34,077 bases of DNA from CAVTWH01 sp963850915 (GTDB lineage Bacteria > Actinomycetota > Actinomycetes > Mycobacteriales > Micromonosporaceae): the NCBI GenBank assembly GCA_963850915.1, contig CAWKND010000002.1:1-34077 (forward strand), in the 5' to 3' direction. A program made the position numbers and the translations under genes. The notes below the pieces were generated by a model. It saw nothing but the letters and a program-made list of their open reading frames with translations, had not been told where the DNA came from and did not search any database. Positions 8,241 to 16,098 of the stretch are shown here, piece after piece. Within the stretch, counting starts at the first letter, position 1. Every line of letters starts with the position of its first letter.

Positions 8241-9991
8241 TGCTGGAAGAGCTTCGCATCACCGGACTCGGGGTCATCGAGGACACCACACTGCCGTTGA
8301 CCCACGGCATGAACGTAATCACCGGCGAGACCGGCGCCGGTAAGACGATGGTTGTCACCGGCCTCGGACTGCTCTTCGGCGGCCGGGCAGACCCGGCGCG
8401 GGTGCGCACCGATCCCGGCCGCGCGCTGGTCGAGGGGCGGCTACGCCTGACCGGCGACCTGGCCGTCTCGGTGGCGGCCCGGATCGCCGACGCGGGCGCC
8501 GAACCCGACTCCGACGGCAGCCTGTTGCTGTCCCGCACGGTCACTGTGGAGGGACGCTCGCGGGCGCACGTCGGCGGGCGCACCGTACCCAATCGGTGCT
8601 CAGTGAGGTGGGCGAGCAGGTACTCGCCGTGCACGGGCAATCCGACCAGCTGCGGCTGCTGCGCCCGGGGGAGCAGCGCGCCTCGCTGGACCGCTTCGCC
8701 GGTACCGACCACGAGAAGCTGCTCGCCGAGCTGCGCGAGCGGTACACCCAGTGGCGCGCGGTCGAGGACGACCTAGCCGACCGGCGGCGCAATGCCCGGC
8801 AGCGCAACCAGGAGGCCGACCTGCTGCGCCTCGGGCTCGACGAGATCACCCGGATCGACCCGCAGCCCGGCGAGGAGGATGACCTACGCGCCGAGGCGCA
8901 GCGCCTGGAGCACGCCGAGGGGCTGCGCATCGCCGCGGCCGAGGCCTACCAGGCGGTAGCCGGCGGCGCGGACGACGACGCACCTGACGCGACCGGCCTG
9001 CTCAGCGGCGCCCGGCGCACGCTGGAGAGCCAGGCGGGAGTGGATGCCAAGCTGGGCGACCTCGCAGCCCGGCTCGCCGAGGCGGCGACCGTGCTCGGTG
9101 ACGTGGCGGCCGAGCTGGGCGCCTACCTGGAGAGCCTGGACGCCGACCCGAGCCGGCTGCAGACCATCTACGAACGCCGCGCCGAGCTGCGCGGGCTGAC
9201 CCGCAAGTACGCCGAGGACGTGGACGCGGTGATCGCCTGGGCCGACCGGGCGCGTGCCCGCCTCGCCGAGCTGGACGTCTCCGACGAGCTGCTGGAGGAG
9301 CTGGACCGGGAGCGGCTGCGGCTGGCCGGCGAGGTGGCCGAGCTGGCGGGCTCCGTGTCCGCCGCGCGGAAGGAGGCCTCCGAGCGCTTCTCCGCCGCGG
9401 TGACCGTGGAGCTGGCCGGGCTGGCCATGCCGCACTCGCGGATCGACGTGACTCGTCTCGCCGCGCTCGGCGGGGCGCGGCGAGCCGACCCTGACGGTTG
9501 CCGGAGTCGAGTGCGCGGTGAGCGCCGACGGCGCCGACGAGGTGGAGATCCGGCTGCTGGCCCACCCGGGCGCACCGGCCCTGCCGCTGCAGAAGGGCGC
9601 GTCCGGCGGCGAACTGTCCCGGGTGATGCTCGCCATCGAAGTGGTGTTCGCCGGTGCCGGTGGCCCCCCGACGCTGGTCTTCGACGAGGTCGACTCCGGT
9701 GTCGGCGGGCGCGCGGCGGTGGAGATCGGTCGCCGGCTGGCCCGGCTGGCCCGCTCGCACCAGGTACTCGTGGTCACCCACCTGCCGCAGGTCGCCGCGT
9801 TCGCCGACCGCCACCTCGTGGTGGCCAAGGACACCGGCGGGGCGGTCACCACGAGTGGGGTACGCGCGGTGGAGCACACCGAACGGGCCCGCGAGCTGGC
9901 CCGGATGCTGGCCGGCCTGCCCGACTCCGACCTCGGCATCGCGCACGCCGAGGAGCTGCTGGCGGTGGCCGAGAGCGAGAAGCGCCACTGA
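8240..9991 (+). CDS. recN: DNA repair protein RecN (frame-disrupted)
   Basis: RecN is an SMC-like ATPase acting in recombinational repair of double-strand breaks. Walker A is GETGAGKTM near residue 34. The central part (residues 150-400) is a long antiparallel coiled coil. The C-terminal half carries the ABC signature GASGGELSRVML, Walker B TLVFDEVDSGVGG and the H-loop VVTHLPQVAAFADRH. The frame changes twice: near 8588 (one C missing from a run, ACCGTACCCAATC) and near 9473 (one extra G in GGCGGGGCGCGG). After repair the length is 583 residues, as expected. The start is GTG 8240 (LEELRITGLGVIEDT). It follows nadK and precedes steA, the conserved actinobacterial order. Confidence 0.92.
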
Positions 9992-10041
9992 CCGATCCCG
10001 ACTAACGGAGCGCCCGCTGACTGATCCCGACTGACGGAGCG
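9988..10041 (+). repeat. Imperfect 29-nt tandem duplication after recN
   Basis: A 25-nt sequence beginning CTGACCGATCCCGACTAACG at 9988 recurs at 10017 as CTGACTGATCCCGACTGACG, with two differences and a 29-nt period. The first copy includes the recN stop codon. It looks like a local duplication of the end of the gene. Confidence 0.75.
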
Positions 10042-10082
10042 GCACAGACCGGGCGGCACGGACCGGGCGGCACGGACGGGCG
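10042..10082 (+). repeat. 14-nt tandem repeat, three copies
   Basis: GCACAGACCGGGCG (10042-10055), GCACGGACCGGGCG (10056-10069) and GCACGGACGGGCG (10070-10082, one base shorter) follow the 29-nt duplication directly. No hairpin or coding potential is evident. Confidence 0.75.
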
Positions 10083-10174
10083 TTCGGTCTGGACAACCGG
10101 GTGAGAAATACGGATTAGTCGGGCAACGATCACACATCACAGCATGTCGGTCGGGACATCTGCCGGGTGGCGTG

Positions 10175-10190
10175 CCAGGATAGTCCACGA
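10175..10190 (+). promoter_or_regulatory. Candidate promoter next to the steA start
   Basis: CAGGAT, close to the actinobacterial TAGGAT, ends about 8 nt before ATG 10190, a geometry giving a leaderless or nearly leaderless transcript. A second possibility upstream is TGGACA-18 nt-ATTAGT around 10091-10120, in an AT-richer patch. Neither is strong. Confidence 0.3.
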
Positions 10191-11368
10191 TGCGTCTACC
10201 TACCTTGCGTCGCACCCGTACCGCCGAACCGGGTGTGATCTCCGGCGCCGTTCGGCTGGACCGGCGTACCAAGCGCCTGGTCGGTCGGTTGCGCCCGGGT
10301 GACATCGCGGTCATCGACCACGTCGACCTCGACCGGGTGGCCGCCGATTCACTGGTGGCCGTCGGCGTCTCGGCCGTACTCAACGCCAAGCCCTCGATCT
10401 CCGGCCGGTACCCGAACCTGGGGCCTGAAGTGCTGATCGAGGCCGGCATCCCGCTGCTGGACGGGCTCGGCGAGGAGCTGTTCGAGGGGCTCCGCGAGGG
10501 CGACACGGTACGCATCGACGGCGCGACTGTCTTCGTCGGCGAAGCCAAGGTTGCCACCGGTACCCGGCAGGACGCGGAGAGCATCGGCCAGGCCATGGCA
10601 GACGCCCGGGAAGGGCTGTCCGTGCAGTTGGAGGCGTTCGCCGCCAACACCATGGAATACCTGAAGCAGGAGCGCGACCTGCTCCTGGACGGCGTCGGCG
10701 TACCCGACATCGAAACCCGGATCGCCGGGCGACACGTGCTGCTGGTCGTCCGCGGCTACGACTACAAGGCCGACCTGGATGTACTGCGGCCCTACATCCG
10801 CGAGTTCAAGCCGGTACTCATCGGCGTGGACGGCGGGGCGGACGCGCTGGTGGAGGCCGGGTACACGCCGGATCTGATCATCGGCGACATGGACTCGGTC
10901 ACCGACGACGTACTGCGCTGCGGGGCCGAGGTGATCGTGCACGCCTACCCCGACGGTCGGGCGCCGGGCCTGGCCCGGGTGCACCAGCTCGGGGTGGCGG
11001 CGACCACCTTCCCGGCCGCGGCCACCAGCGAGGACATCGCGATGCTGCTGGCCGACGAGAAGGGCGCCACGATGATCGTGGCCGTGGGTACCCACGCGAC
11101 CCTGACCGAGTTCCTGGACAAGGGGCGCGGCGGCATGGCATCCACGTTCCTCACCCGGCTGAAGGTCGGCGGTAAGCTGGTCGACGCCAAGGGGGTGAGC
11201 CGCCTCTACCGGCAGAACATCTCCGGGTCGTCCCTGCTGCTCCTGGTCCTCGCGGCGATCGCCGCGATGACTTCGGCGGTGGCGGTGTCGACGGTGGGCA
11301 AGGCTTATCTCGGGCTGGCTGCCGAGTGGTGGGACAACCTGGTCTTCTCCATCGGGCGACTGTTCTAG
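10190..11368 (+). CDS. steA: SteA-type cell-envelope/division protein
   Basis: 392 residues, matching the actinobacterial SteA family (Rv1697). The soluble part has a thiamin-pyrophosphokinase-like fold: GVDGGADALVEAGYTPDLIIGDMDSVTDD (about residues 214-243) resembles the TPK substrate loop. An N-terminal region (FEGLREGDTVRIDGATVF) precedes it. One transmembrane helix lies near the C-terminus (about 345-370, SSLLLLVLAAIAAMTSAVAV). In Corynebacterium, SteA works with SteB to stimulate septal peptidoglycan hydrolysis through RipA. The same partnership is likely because steB follows directly. Full length and undisrupted. Confidence 0.85.
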   Translation: MRLPTLRRTRTAEPGVISGAVRLDRRTKRLVGRLRPGDIAVIDHVDLDRVAADSLVAVGVSAVLNAKPSISGRYPNLGPEVLIEAGIPLLDGLGEELFEGLREGDTVRIDGATVFVGEAKVATGTRQDAESIGQAMADAREGLSVQLEAFAANTMEYLKQERDLLLDGVGVPDIETRIAGRHVLLVVRGYDYKADLDVLRPYIREFKPVLIGVDGGADALVEAGYTPDLIIGDMDSVTDDVLRCGAEVIVHAYPDGRAPGLARVHQLGVAATTFPAAATSEDIAMLLADEKGATMIVAVGTHATLTEFLDKGRGGMASTFLTRLKVGGKLVDAKGVSRLYRQNISGSSLLLLVLAAIAAMTSAVAVSTVGKAYLGLAAEWWDNLVFSIGRLF

Positions 11369-11464
11369 GCGGGCCGGCTCCAGAGCCTGGCGCAAAGTAG
11401 GCGGGACCAGTACGACGGCCCCAGGATCTCCCCCGGGCGACGAGGTTGTGAAGGCGACACGGTT

Positions 11465-12391
11465 GTGATCAATTTTCGGTACCACGTGGTTTCTCTCACC
11501 GCGGTCTTCCTCGCCCTGGCCATCGGCCTGGTGGTCGGGACGGCGGCACTCAACGGTCCGCTCTCGGACAACCTGAAATCCCAGGTCAGTGCGCTCTCCG
11601 GGCAGAACACCCAGTTCCGTAGCCAGGTGTCGCAGCTGGTCGCCGAGTCGAACAAGAACGAGCAGTTCGCGAACGAATCGGCGCCGCTGCTGCTCGCCGG
11701 GCGGCTGGCCAGCCGCAGCGTCGTGGTGGTGTCGATGGATGACAGCGACACCTACGTCGACTCGCTGAACCAGACGATCGCGATGTCCGGCGCCAAGATC
11801 ACCGGCAAGGTCGTGGTGGAGAACAAGTTCTTCGACCCGAAGTACAACGAGCAGCTGCTCGACCTGGCCCACCTGGTAATGCCGCCCTCGCTGACCCAGG
11901 CGCCGCTGAACAGCAACGCCGCCGAGACAGCCGCGTACGTCCTCGGCGCGGTACTGGTCAACCAGACTCCGGCAGTACCGGTGGACTCGATGCGTACCGT
12001 GCTGACAGCACTCGGGCAGGGCGGGTTCATCACGGTCCCCAAAGACTTCGCCGGCCCGGCCAGCGGAATGATCTTCGTGGCCGCCCAGCCGTACACCGAC
12101 AGCACCGGCTCCGCGAAGAACGCCGCCGTGCTCACCGCCACCGACCAGTTCGACAAGATCGGTGCCCTGGTGGTGGCCGCCAACGGGGTGGCCGGCAGCG
12201 GCAACATCATCTCCGAGGTACGCGGTGACCCGACGCTGTCCAAGACCATCTCCACGGTGGACAACGTGGCCACCCCGGCCGGTCGGATCGCCACCACGCT
12301 GGCCCTGGTCGAGCAGTTGGAGCTGAACCAGGCCGGGCACTACGGCACCAGCGGCGGCGCGAGTTCGATGCTGCCGAAGCTGACCTCGTGA
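11465..12391 (+). CDS. SteB/MctB-family membrane protein (copper transporter MctB-like)
   Basis: 308 residues from GTG 11465 (MINFRYHVVSLTAVFLALAI). One N-terminal transmembrane helix (about 8-30) is followed by a coiled coil (LSDNLKSQVSALSGQNTQFR, to about 70) and an extracytoplasmic alpha/beta domain. This is the family of M. tuberculosis Rv1698, reported as MctB and linked to copper tolerance. Its Corynebacterium counterpart SteB pairs with SteA in cell separation. The steA neighbour favours the envelope/division reading. No Cys/His-rich copper site is visible. Its stop overlaps the next GTG (GTGA). Confidence 0.85.
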   Translation: MINFRYHVVSLTAVFLALAIGLVVGTAALNGPLSDNLKSQVSALSGQNTQFRSQVSQLVAESNKNEQFANESAPLLLAGRLASRSVVVVSMDDSDTYVDSLNQTIAMSGAKITGKVVVENKFFDPKYNEQLLDLAHLVMPPSLTQAPLNSNAAETAAYVLGAVLVNQTPAVPVDSMRTVLTALGQGGFITVPKDFAGPASGMIFVAAQPYTDSTGSAKNAAVLTATDQFDKIGALVVAANGVAGSGNIISEVRGDPTLSKTISTVDNVATPAGRIATTLALVEQLELNQAGHYGTSGGASSMLPKLTS

Positions 12392-13236
12392 CCACCGGGC
12401 GTACCCTGCTGCGGCTGACCCTGGCCGGGCTCGGCGGGTACGGCGCCCGGGTGGCGCTGCGTACCCTCGCCGCACAGCCCCGGGCAGCGGCGCTGGACCG
12501 TACCAACTTCCGGGGGCGAAGCGTCACGCTGGCCGGCGGCCCGGCGTTGGCTGTCGCCGCCACGGCCAGCGCGGCGCTGGGTGCCGGGAGCCTGCCGGCC
12601 GCCGCCGCCGCCCTCACCGCGGGGCTCGGCTCGGGCGCGGTCGGGCTCTACGACGACGTGGTCGGTGCGCGGCCGGAACAGAAGTCCGCCAAGGGTTTCC
12701 GGGGCCACCTCGGGGCGCTGCGGCGCGGCCGGGTGACCGCCGGCCTGGTCAAGATCGCAGGCGTCGGGGCGGCCGGGCTGGCCGCCTCCGCGCTGCTCTC
12801 CGCCGAGCGGAACCGGCGCGGCGCCGCCCGGATCGTCGACGTGGCGCTGGGCGCCGGGCTGATCGCCGGTACCGCGAACCTGGTCAACCTGCTCGACCTG
12901 CGCCCCGGTCGGGCGCTCAAAGCCGGCGTACTGCTCGGCGCACCGCTCTCGCTGGGCTCCCGTGGTGGTCTCGCCGCGGGTCCGACCGGTGCCGCCGCCG
13001 CGCTGCTCCCGGCCGACCTGGGCGAGGAGATCATGGTCGGCGACGCCGGTGCCAACGCCCTCGGCGCGCTGCTCGGCGTGGCGCTGGCGGCGCGTACCGG
13101 GCCGGTGCTGCGGGCGGTGCTGCTCGCCGGGGTCGCCGGACTCACCGCCGCCAGCGAGCGGGTGAGCTTCACCGCGGTCATCGAGCGCACGCCCGGCCTG
13201 CGCGAGCTGGACGCGCTCGGCCGGCACCCCAGCTGA
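12388..13236 (+). CDS. WecA/MraY-like polyprenyl-P sugar-1-P transferase homologue
   Basis: 282 residues, strongly hydrophobic with about eight membrane segments. Landmarks of the polyprenyl-phosphate HexNAc-1-P transferase superfamily survive in order: NFRGRSVTLAGGPAL (40-54), the paired Asp in GLYDD (89-90) followed by Lys and an RGH element, NLVNLLD (164-170) and VGDAGANALG (217-226). These correspond to the catalytic DD, the NxxNLxD motif and the GD motif of MraY/WecA. The protein is shorter than the usual 320-360 residues, and the cytoplasmic loop after the last motif is reduced. Activity is therefore plausible but not certain. It begins in a GTGA overlap with the steB stop and ends 3 nt before the MurJ-like gene. 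I infer a role in making a lipid-linked sugar. Confidence 0.65.
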   Translation: MTTGRTLLRLTLAGLGGYGARVALRTLAAQPRAAALDRTNFRGRSVTLAGGPALAVAATASAALGAGSLPAAAAALTAGLGSGAVGLYDDVVGARPEQKSAKGFRGHLGALRRGRVTAGLVKIAGVGAAGLAASALLSAERNRRGAARIVDVALGAGLIAGTANLVNLLDLRPGRALKAGVLLGAPLSLGSRGGLAAGPTGAAAALLPADLGEEIMVGDAGANALGALLGVALAARTGPVLRAVLLAGVAGLTAASERVSFTAVIERTPGLRELDALGRHPS

Positions 13237-13239
13237 CCC

Positions 13240-14979
13240 GTGACGGTGGATGAACCCGCCAGCGACGGTCTGCGTGTCGCTGAAGAGATCGAGATCGACG
13301 ACGCGCTCACCCCGGCCGGCGGCACGGGTCGTGGTGTCGGCGCCGGTGTGGGGGCCGCCGGGATAGCCGGGGCGGCGGCGCTCATCGCGGTACTCACCGT
13401 GCTCAGCCGGCTGGCCGGGGTAGCGCGGACGGTCGTCTTCTCGGGCGTCGCGGGGGATACCAACCTGGCCGACGTGTACCTGGCCGCGAACACCATCCCC
13501 AACATCATCTTCGAGATCGTGGCCGGTGGAGCGCTGGCTGCCCTGGTGGTACCGCTGCTGGCCGGGCACATCGCCGGTGGCGACCGGGCGGCGACCGGGC
13601 GGACAGCCAGTGCGCTGCTCGGCTGGGTACTGCTCATCCTGGTACCGCTGGCGATCATCCTCGCCGTGGCGGCGTACCCGGTGATGTGGCTGCTGATGCA
13701 CGATGCGAGCCCGGCCGAGCTGGACTCGGGTACCCGGATGCTGCGGGTCTTCGCTCCGCAGCTGCCGCTCTACGGCATCGGCATCGTGCTCACCGGAGTA
13801 CTCCAGGCGCACCGCCGGTTCGCCTGGCCGGTACTCGCTCCGCTGTTGTCCAGCGTGACCGTGATCGGGGCGTACCTGCTGTTCGGCGCGCTTGAGCCGC
13901 GACACATCGGCATCCCCGGGGTGAGCCGGAGCGGCGAACTGATCCTGTCGGTCGGTACCACCCTCGCGGTGGCCGTGCTGACCCTGTGCCTGGTGATTCC
14001 GGTGCGCCGGCTGCGGCTGGGCTGGCAGCCGGGGCTGCGGTTCGAGGGCGGCGCCGCCCGGCAGGTACGCGGCCTGGCCGCGGTCGGTGTGCTGACCGTG
14101 CTGGCTCAGCAGCTTTCCCTGCTGGCGGCCATCGTGCTGGTCACCTGGGGTACCCCGGACGGTTCACTACTGCTGTTCACCCAGGCCCAGACGGTCTACC
14201 TGCTGCCCTGGGCGGTGCTCGCGGTACCGGTGGCCACCTCGGCGTACCCGGCGCTCGCCCGGGCCTATGTACAGCGCGACGAGCCGGCTTTCCGGAGCAC
14301 CCTGGCCGGCGCCGGGCGCAGCGTCCTGGTGCTGTGCGGGCTGGGTGCCGGCGGGCTGATCGCGATCGCCCGACCGGTTGCCGGAATTCTCGCTTCCGTC
14401 GCCCGGCTGAGCCCCGCGCGGACGGACACACTCACCGCCACGATCATCGCGTTCGCGCCCGGGCTGTTCGGCTACGGACTGTTCGCCCTCTACTCCCGCG
14501 CGCTCTACGCCCGTGGCGACAACCGGGTGGCCGCCCGGGCAACCCTGCTCGGCTGGGGCGCGGTCACCGTGCTGTCGGTGGTCCTCGCGCTGGTACTGCC
14601 GGTCGGCGTCCGGGTACCGGCGGTGGCGGCCGGGAACTCGGCGGGGATGGTACTGCTGGCCGTGGTGCTGGTGGTGCTGGTGCGCTCGCGTGCGGGTACC
14701 GGCGCGGTGGCGGGAGTACGCCGGGCAGTGCTCGTGTCGGTGCTCGCGGGTACCGTGGCTGCGTCGGCTGGTCTGCTGGTCCGGCTGCCACTGCCGGCGA
14801 CCCCGGGCTTCACCGGCAGTCTCGTTCAGGGCATGCTTTCGGGAGTCGTCGCGGTCGTCGGCTTCCTCGCGGTGGCCGGCTGGCTGGCCCGTGACCAGGT
14901 GGTGCCGCTGCTGCGCAGAGCGGCCAGGCTGGCCAGGCGAAGTCGGGACGGCTCGGCTGGGGAGAAGGAGGGCGGATGA
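13240..14979 (+). CDS. MurJ/MviN-family lipid flippase
   Basis: 579 residues with about 14 membrane segments starting near residue 40. The signature start of the MOP/MurJ family is present: VLSRLAGVARTVVFSGVAG, then DVYLAANTIPNIIFEIVAGG around residues 80-100, and a central APQLPLYGIGIVLTGVLQAHRRF. MurJ proteins move lipid II or related undecaprenyl-linked saccharides to the outer leaflet. The acidic cytoplasmic N-terminus (residues 1-35) is an extra. Actinobacteria usually carry a main murJ elsewhere (near the trxA/parB end), so this may be a paralogue serving the adjacent glycosyltransferase. That is inference. It overlaps the glycosyltransferase gene by 4 nt (ATGA). Confidence 0.85.
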   Translation: MTVDEPASDGLRVAEEIEIDDALTPAGGTGRGVGAGVGAAGIAGAAALIAVLTVLSRLAGVARTVVFSGVAGDTNLADVYLAANTIPNIIFEIVAGGALAALVVPLLAGHIAGGDRAATGRTASALLGWVLLILVPLAIILAVAAYPVMWLLMHDASPAELDSGTRMLRVFAPQLPLYGIGIVLTGVLQAHRRFAWPVLAPLLSSVTVIGAYLLFGALEPRHIGIPGVSRSGELILSVGTTLAVAVLTLCLVIPVRRLRLGWQPGLRFEGGAARQVRGLAAVGVLTVLAQQLSLLAAIVLVTWGTPDGSLLLFTQAQTVYLLPWAVLAVPVATSAYPALARAYVQRDEPAFRSTLAGAGRSVLVLCGLGAGGLIAIARPVAGILASVARLSPARTDTLTATIIAFAPGLFGYGLFALYSRALYARGDNRVAARATLLGWGAVTVLSVVLALVLPVGVRVPAVAAGNSAGMVLLAVVLVVLVRSRAGTGAVAGVRRAVLVSVLAGTVAASAGLLVRLPLPATPGFTGSLVQGMLSGVVAVVGFLAVAGWLARDQVVPLLRRAARLARRSRDGSAGEKEGG

Positions 14980-16079
14980 GCCCGCGGGTGGCGCTGGTGC
15001 TCGGCTCGAGTACAGGCGGGGTGGGTACCCATGTCGCCCGCTTGGCGCAGGGCCTGATCGCCGCTGACCAGCAGGTCAGCGTGTACGGCCCGGCCGGTAC
15101 CGATGCGTTGTTCGGGTTCTCCGCCACCGGGGCCAGTTTCCAGCCGGTGGAGATCCCGGCCAGCCCCCGGCTGCGCGACGCCGCGGCCGTAGCGGCGCTG
15201 CGCCGGGCGTGGCGCGAGACGCCGCCGGACGTCATCCACGCGCACGGGCTGCGCGCCGGACTGGTCGCCAGCCTGGCCCGACCCGACTCCATCCCGCTCG
15301 TGGTGACCTGGCACAACGCGGTGCTCGCCGACGGCTTCCGGGGCCGAGCGCTGGCCCTGCTGGAGCGCCGGGTGGCCCGCTCGGCGCAGGTCTGCCTCTG
15401 CGTCTCCAGCGATCTTGTCGCGCGCGCCCGGGAGCTGGGCGGTCGGGACGTCCGGCTGGCCCCGGTGCTCGCCCCGCCGCTGCCGCCGGTCACCCTCGAC
15501 CGGGCCACCGTGCGCGCCGAACTCGGCGTCGCCGACGATCAGCCGGTGGTGCTCGCGGTCGGTCGGCTGCACCCGCAGAAGGCCCAGCACATCCTGGTCG
15601 CGGCGGCTGCCCGGTGGCGGGTGCGCCGGCCGCAGCCCGCGGTCTTCATCGCCGGTACCGGCCCCAGCTTCATCCAGCTCGGTGCGCAGATTTCGGCCGA
15701 GCGCGCCCCGGTCACCCTGCTCGGGTTCCGCTCCGACGTGGCCAACCTGCTGGCCGCGGCGGACATCGCCGTGATCACCAGCGTCTGGGAGGGCAGCCAG
15801 CTGTTCGCCCAGGAAGCCCTGCGGGCGGGGGTACCCCTGGTGGCCACCGCGGTCGGCGGCCAGCCGGAGCTGGTAGGGGACGGTGCCGTGCTGGTACCGG
15901 CCGGCTCGGTGGACGCGGTCGACGAGGCGGTCAGCCAACTGCTGGACCACCCGGCCGAGCGGGTCGAGCTGGCCCGTCGGGGCCGCGCGCAGGCCGCCCG
16001 CTGGCCCACCGAGGCACAGACCATCGACCGGGTACTCGACCTCTACCGGACCCTGTCCACCGTCCCGGCGGGGCACTGA
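14976..16079 (+). CDS. GT-B (family 4-like) glycosyltransferase
   Basis: 367 residues with a two-Rossmann GT-B layout. The N-terminal domain has the glycine loop SSTGGVGTHVARLAQGL (10-26) and DVIHAHGLRAG (about 85). The C-terminal domain has LAVGRLHPQKAQHILVAAAA, FIAGTGP and the nucleotide-sugar motif WEGSQLFAQEALRAGVPLVA with the E-x7-E spacing, then GGQPELVGDGAVLV. The fold indicates a retaining transferase using NDP-sugar at the inner membrane face. Acceptor and sugar cannot be read from sequence. It is coupled to the MurJ-like flippase (ATGA overlap) and followed by the AlkP-like membrane protein, so envelope glycan or glycolipid synthesis is likely. Confidence 0.88.
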   Translation: MSPRVALVLGSSTGGVGTHVARLAQGLIAADQQVSVYGPAGTDALFGFSATGASFQPVEIPASPRLRDAAAVAALRRAWRETPPDVIHAHGLRAGLVASLARPDSIPLVVTWHNAVLADGFRGRALALLERRVARSAQVCLCVSSDLVARARELGGRDVRLAPVLAPPLPPVTLDRATVRAELGVADDQPVVLAVGRLHPQKAQHILVAAAARWRVRRPQPAVFIAGTGPSFIQLGAQISAERAPVTLLGFRSDVANLLAAADIAVITSVWEGSQLFAQEALRAGVPLVATAVGGQPELVGDGAVLVPAGSVDAVDEAVSQLLDHPAERVELARRGRAQAARWPTEAQTIDRVLDLYRTLSTVPAGH

Positions 16080-16098
16080 GCATGGGGGAGCGCTGAAC

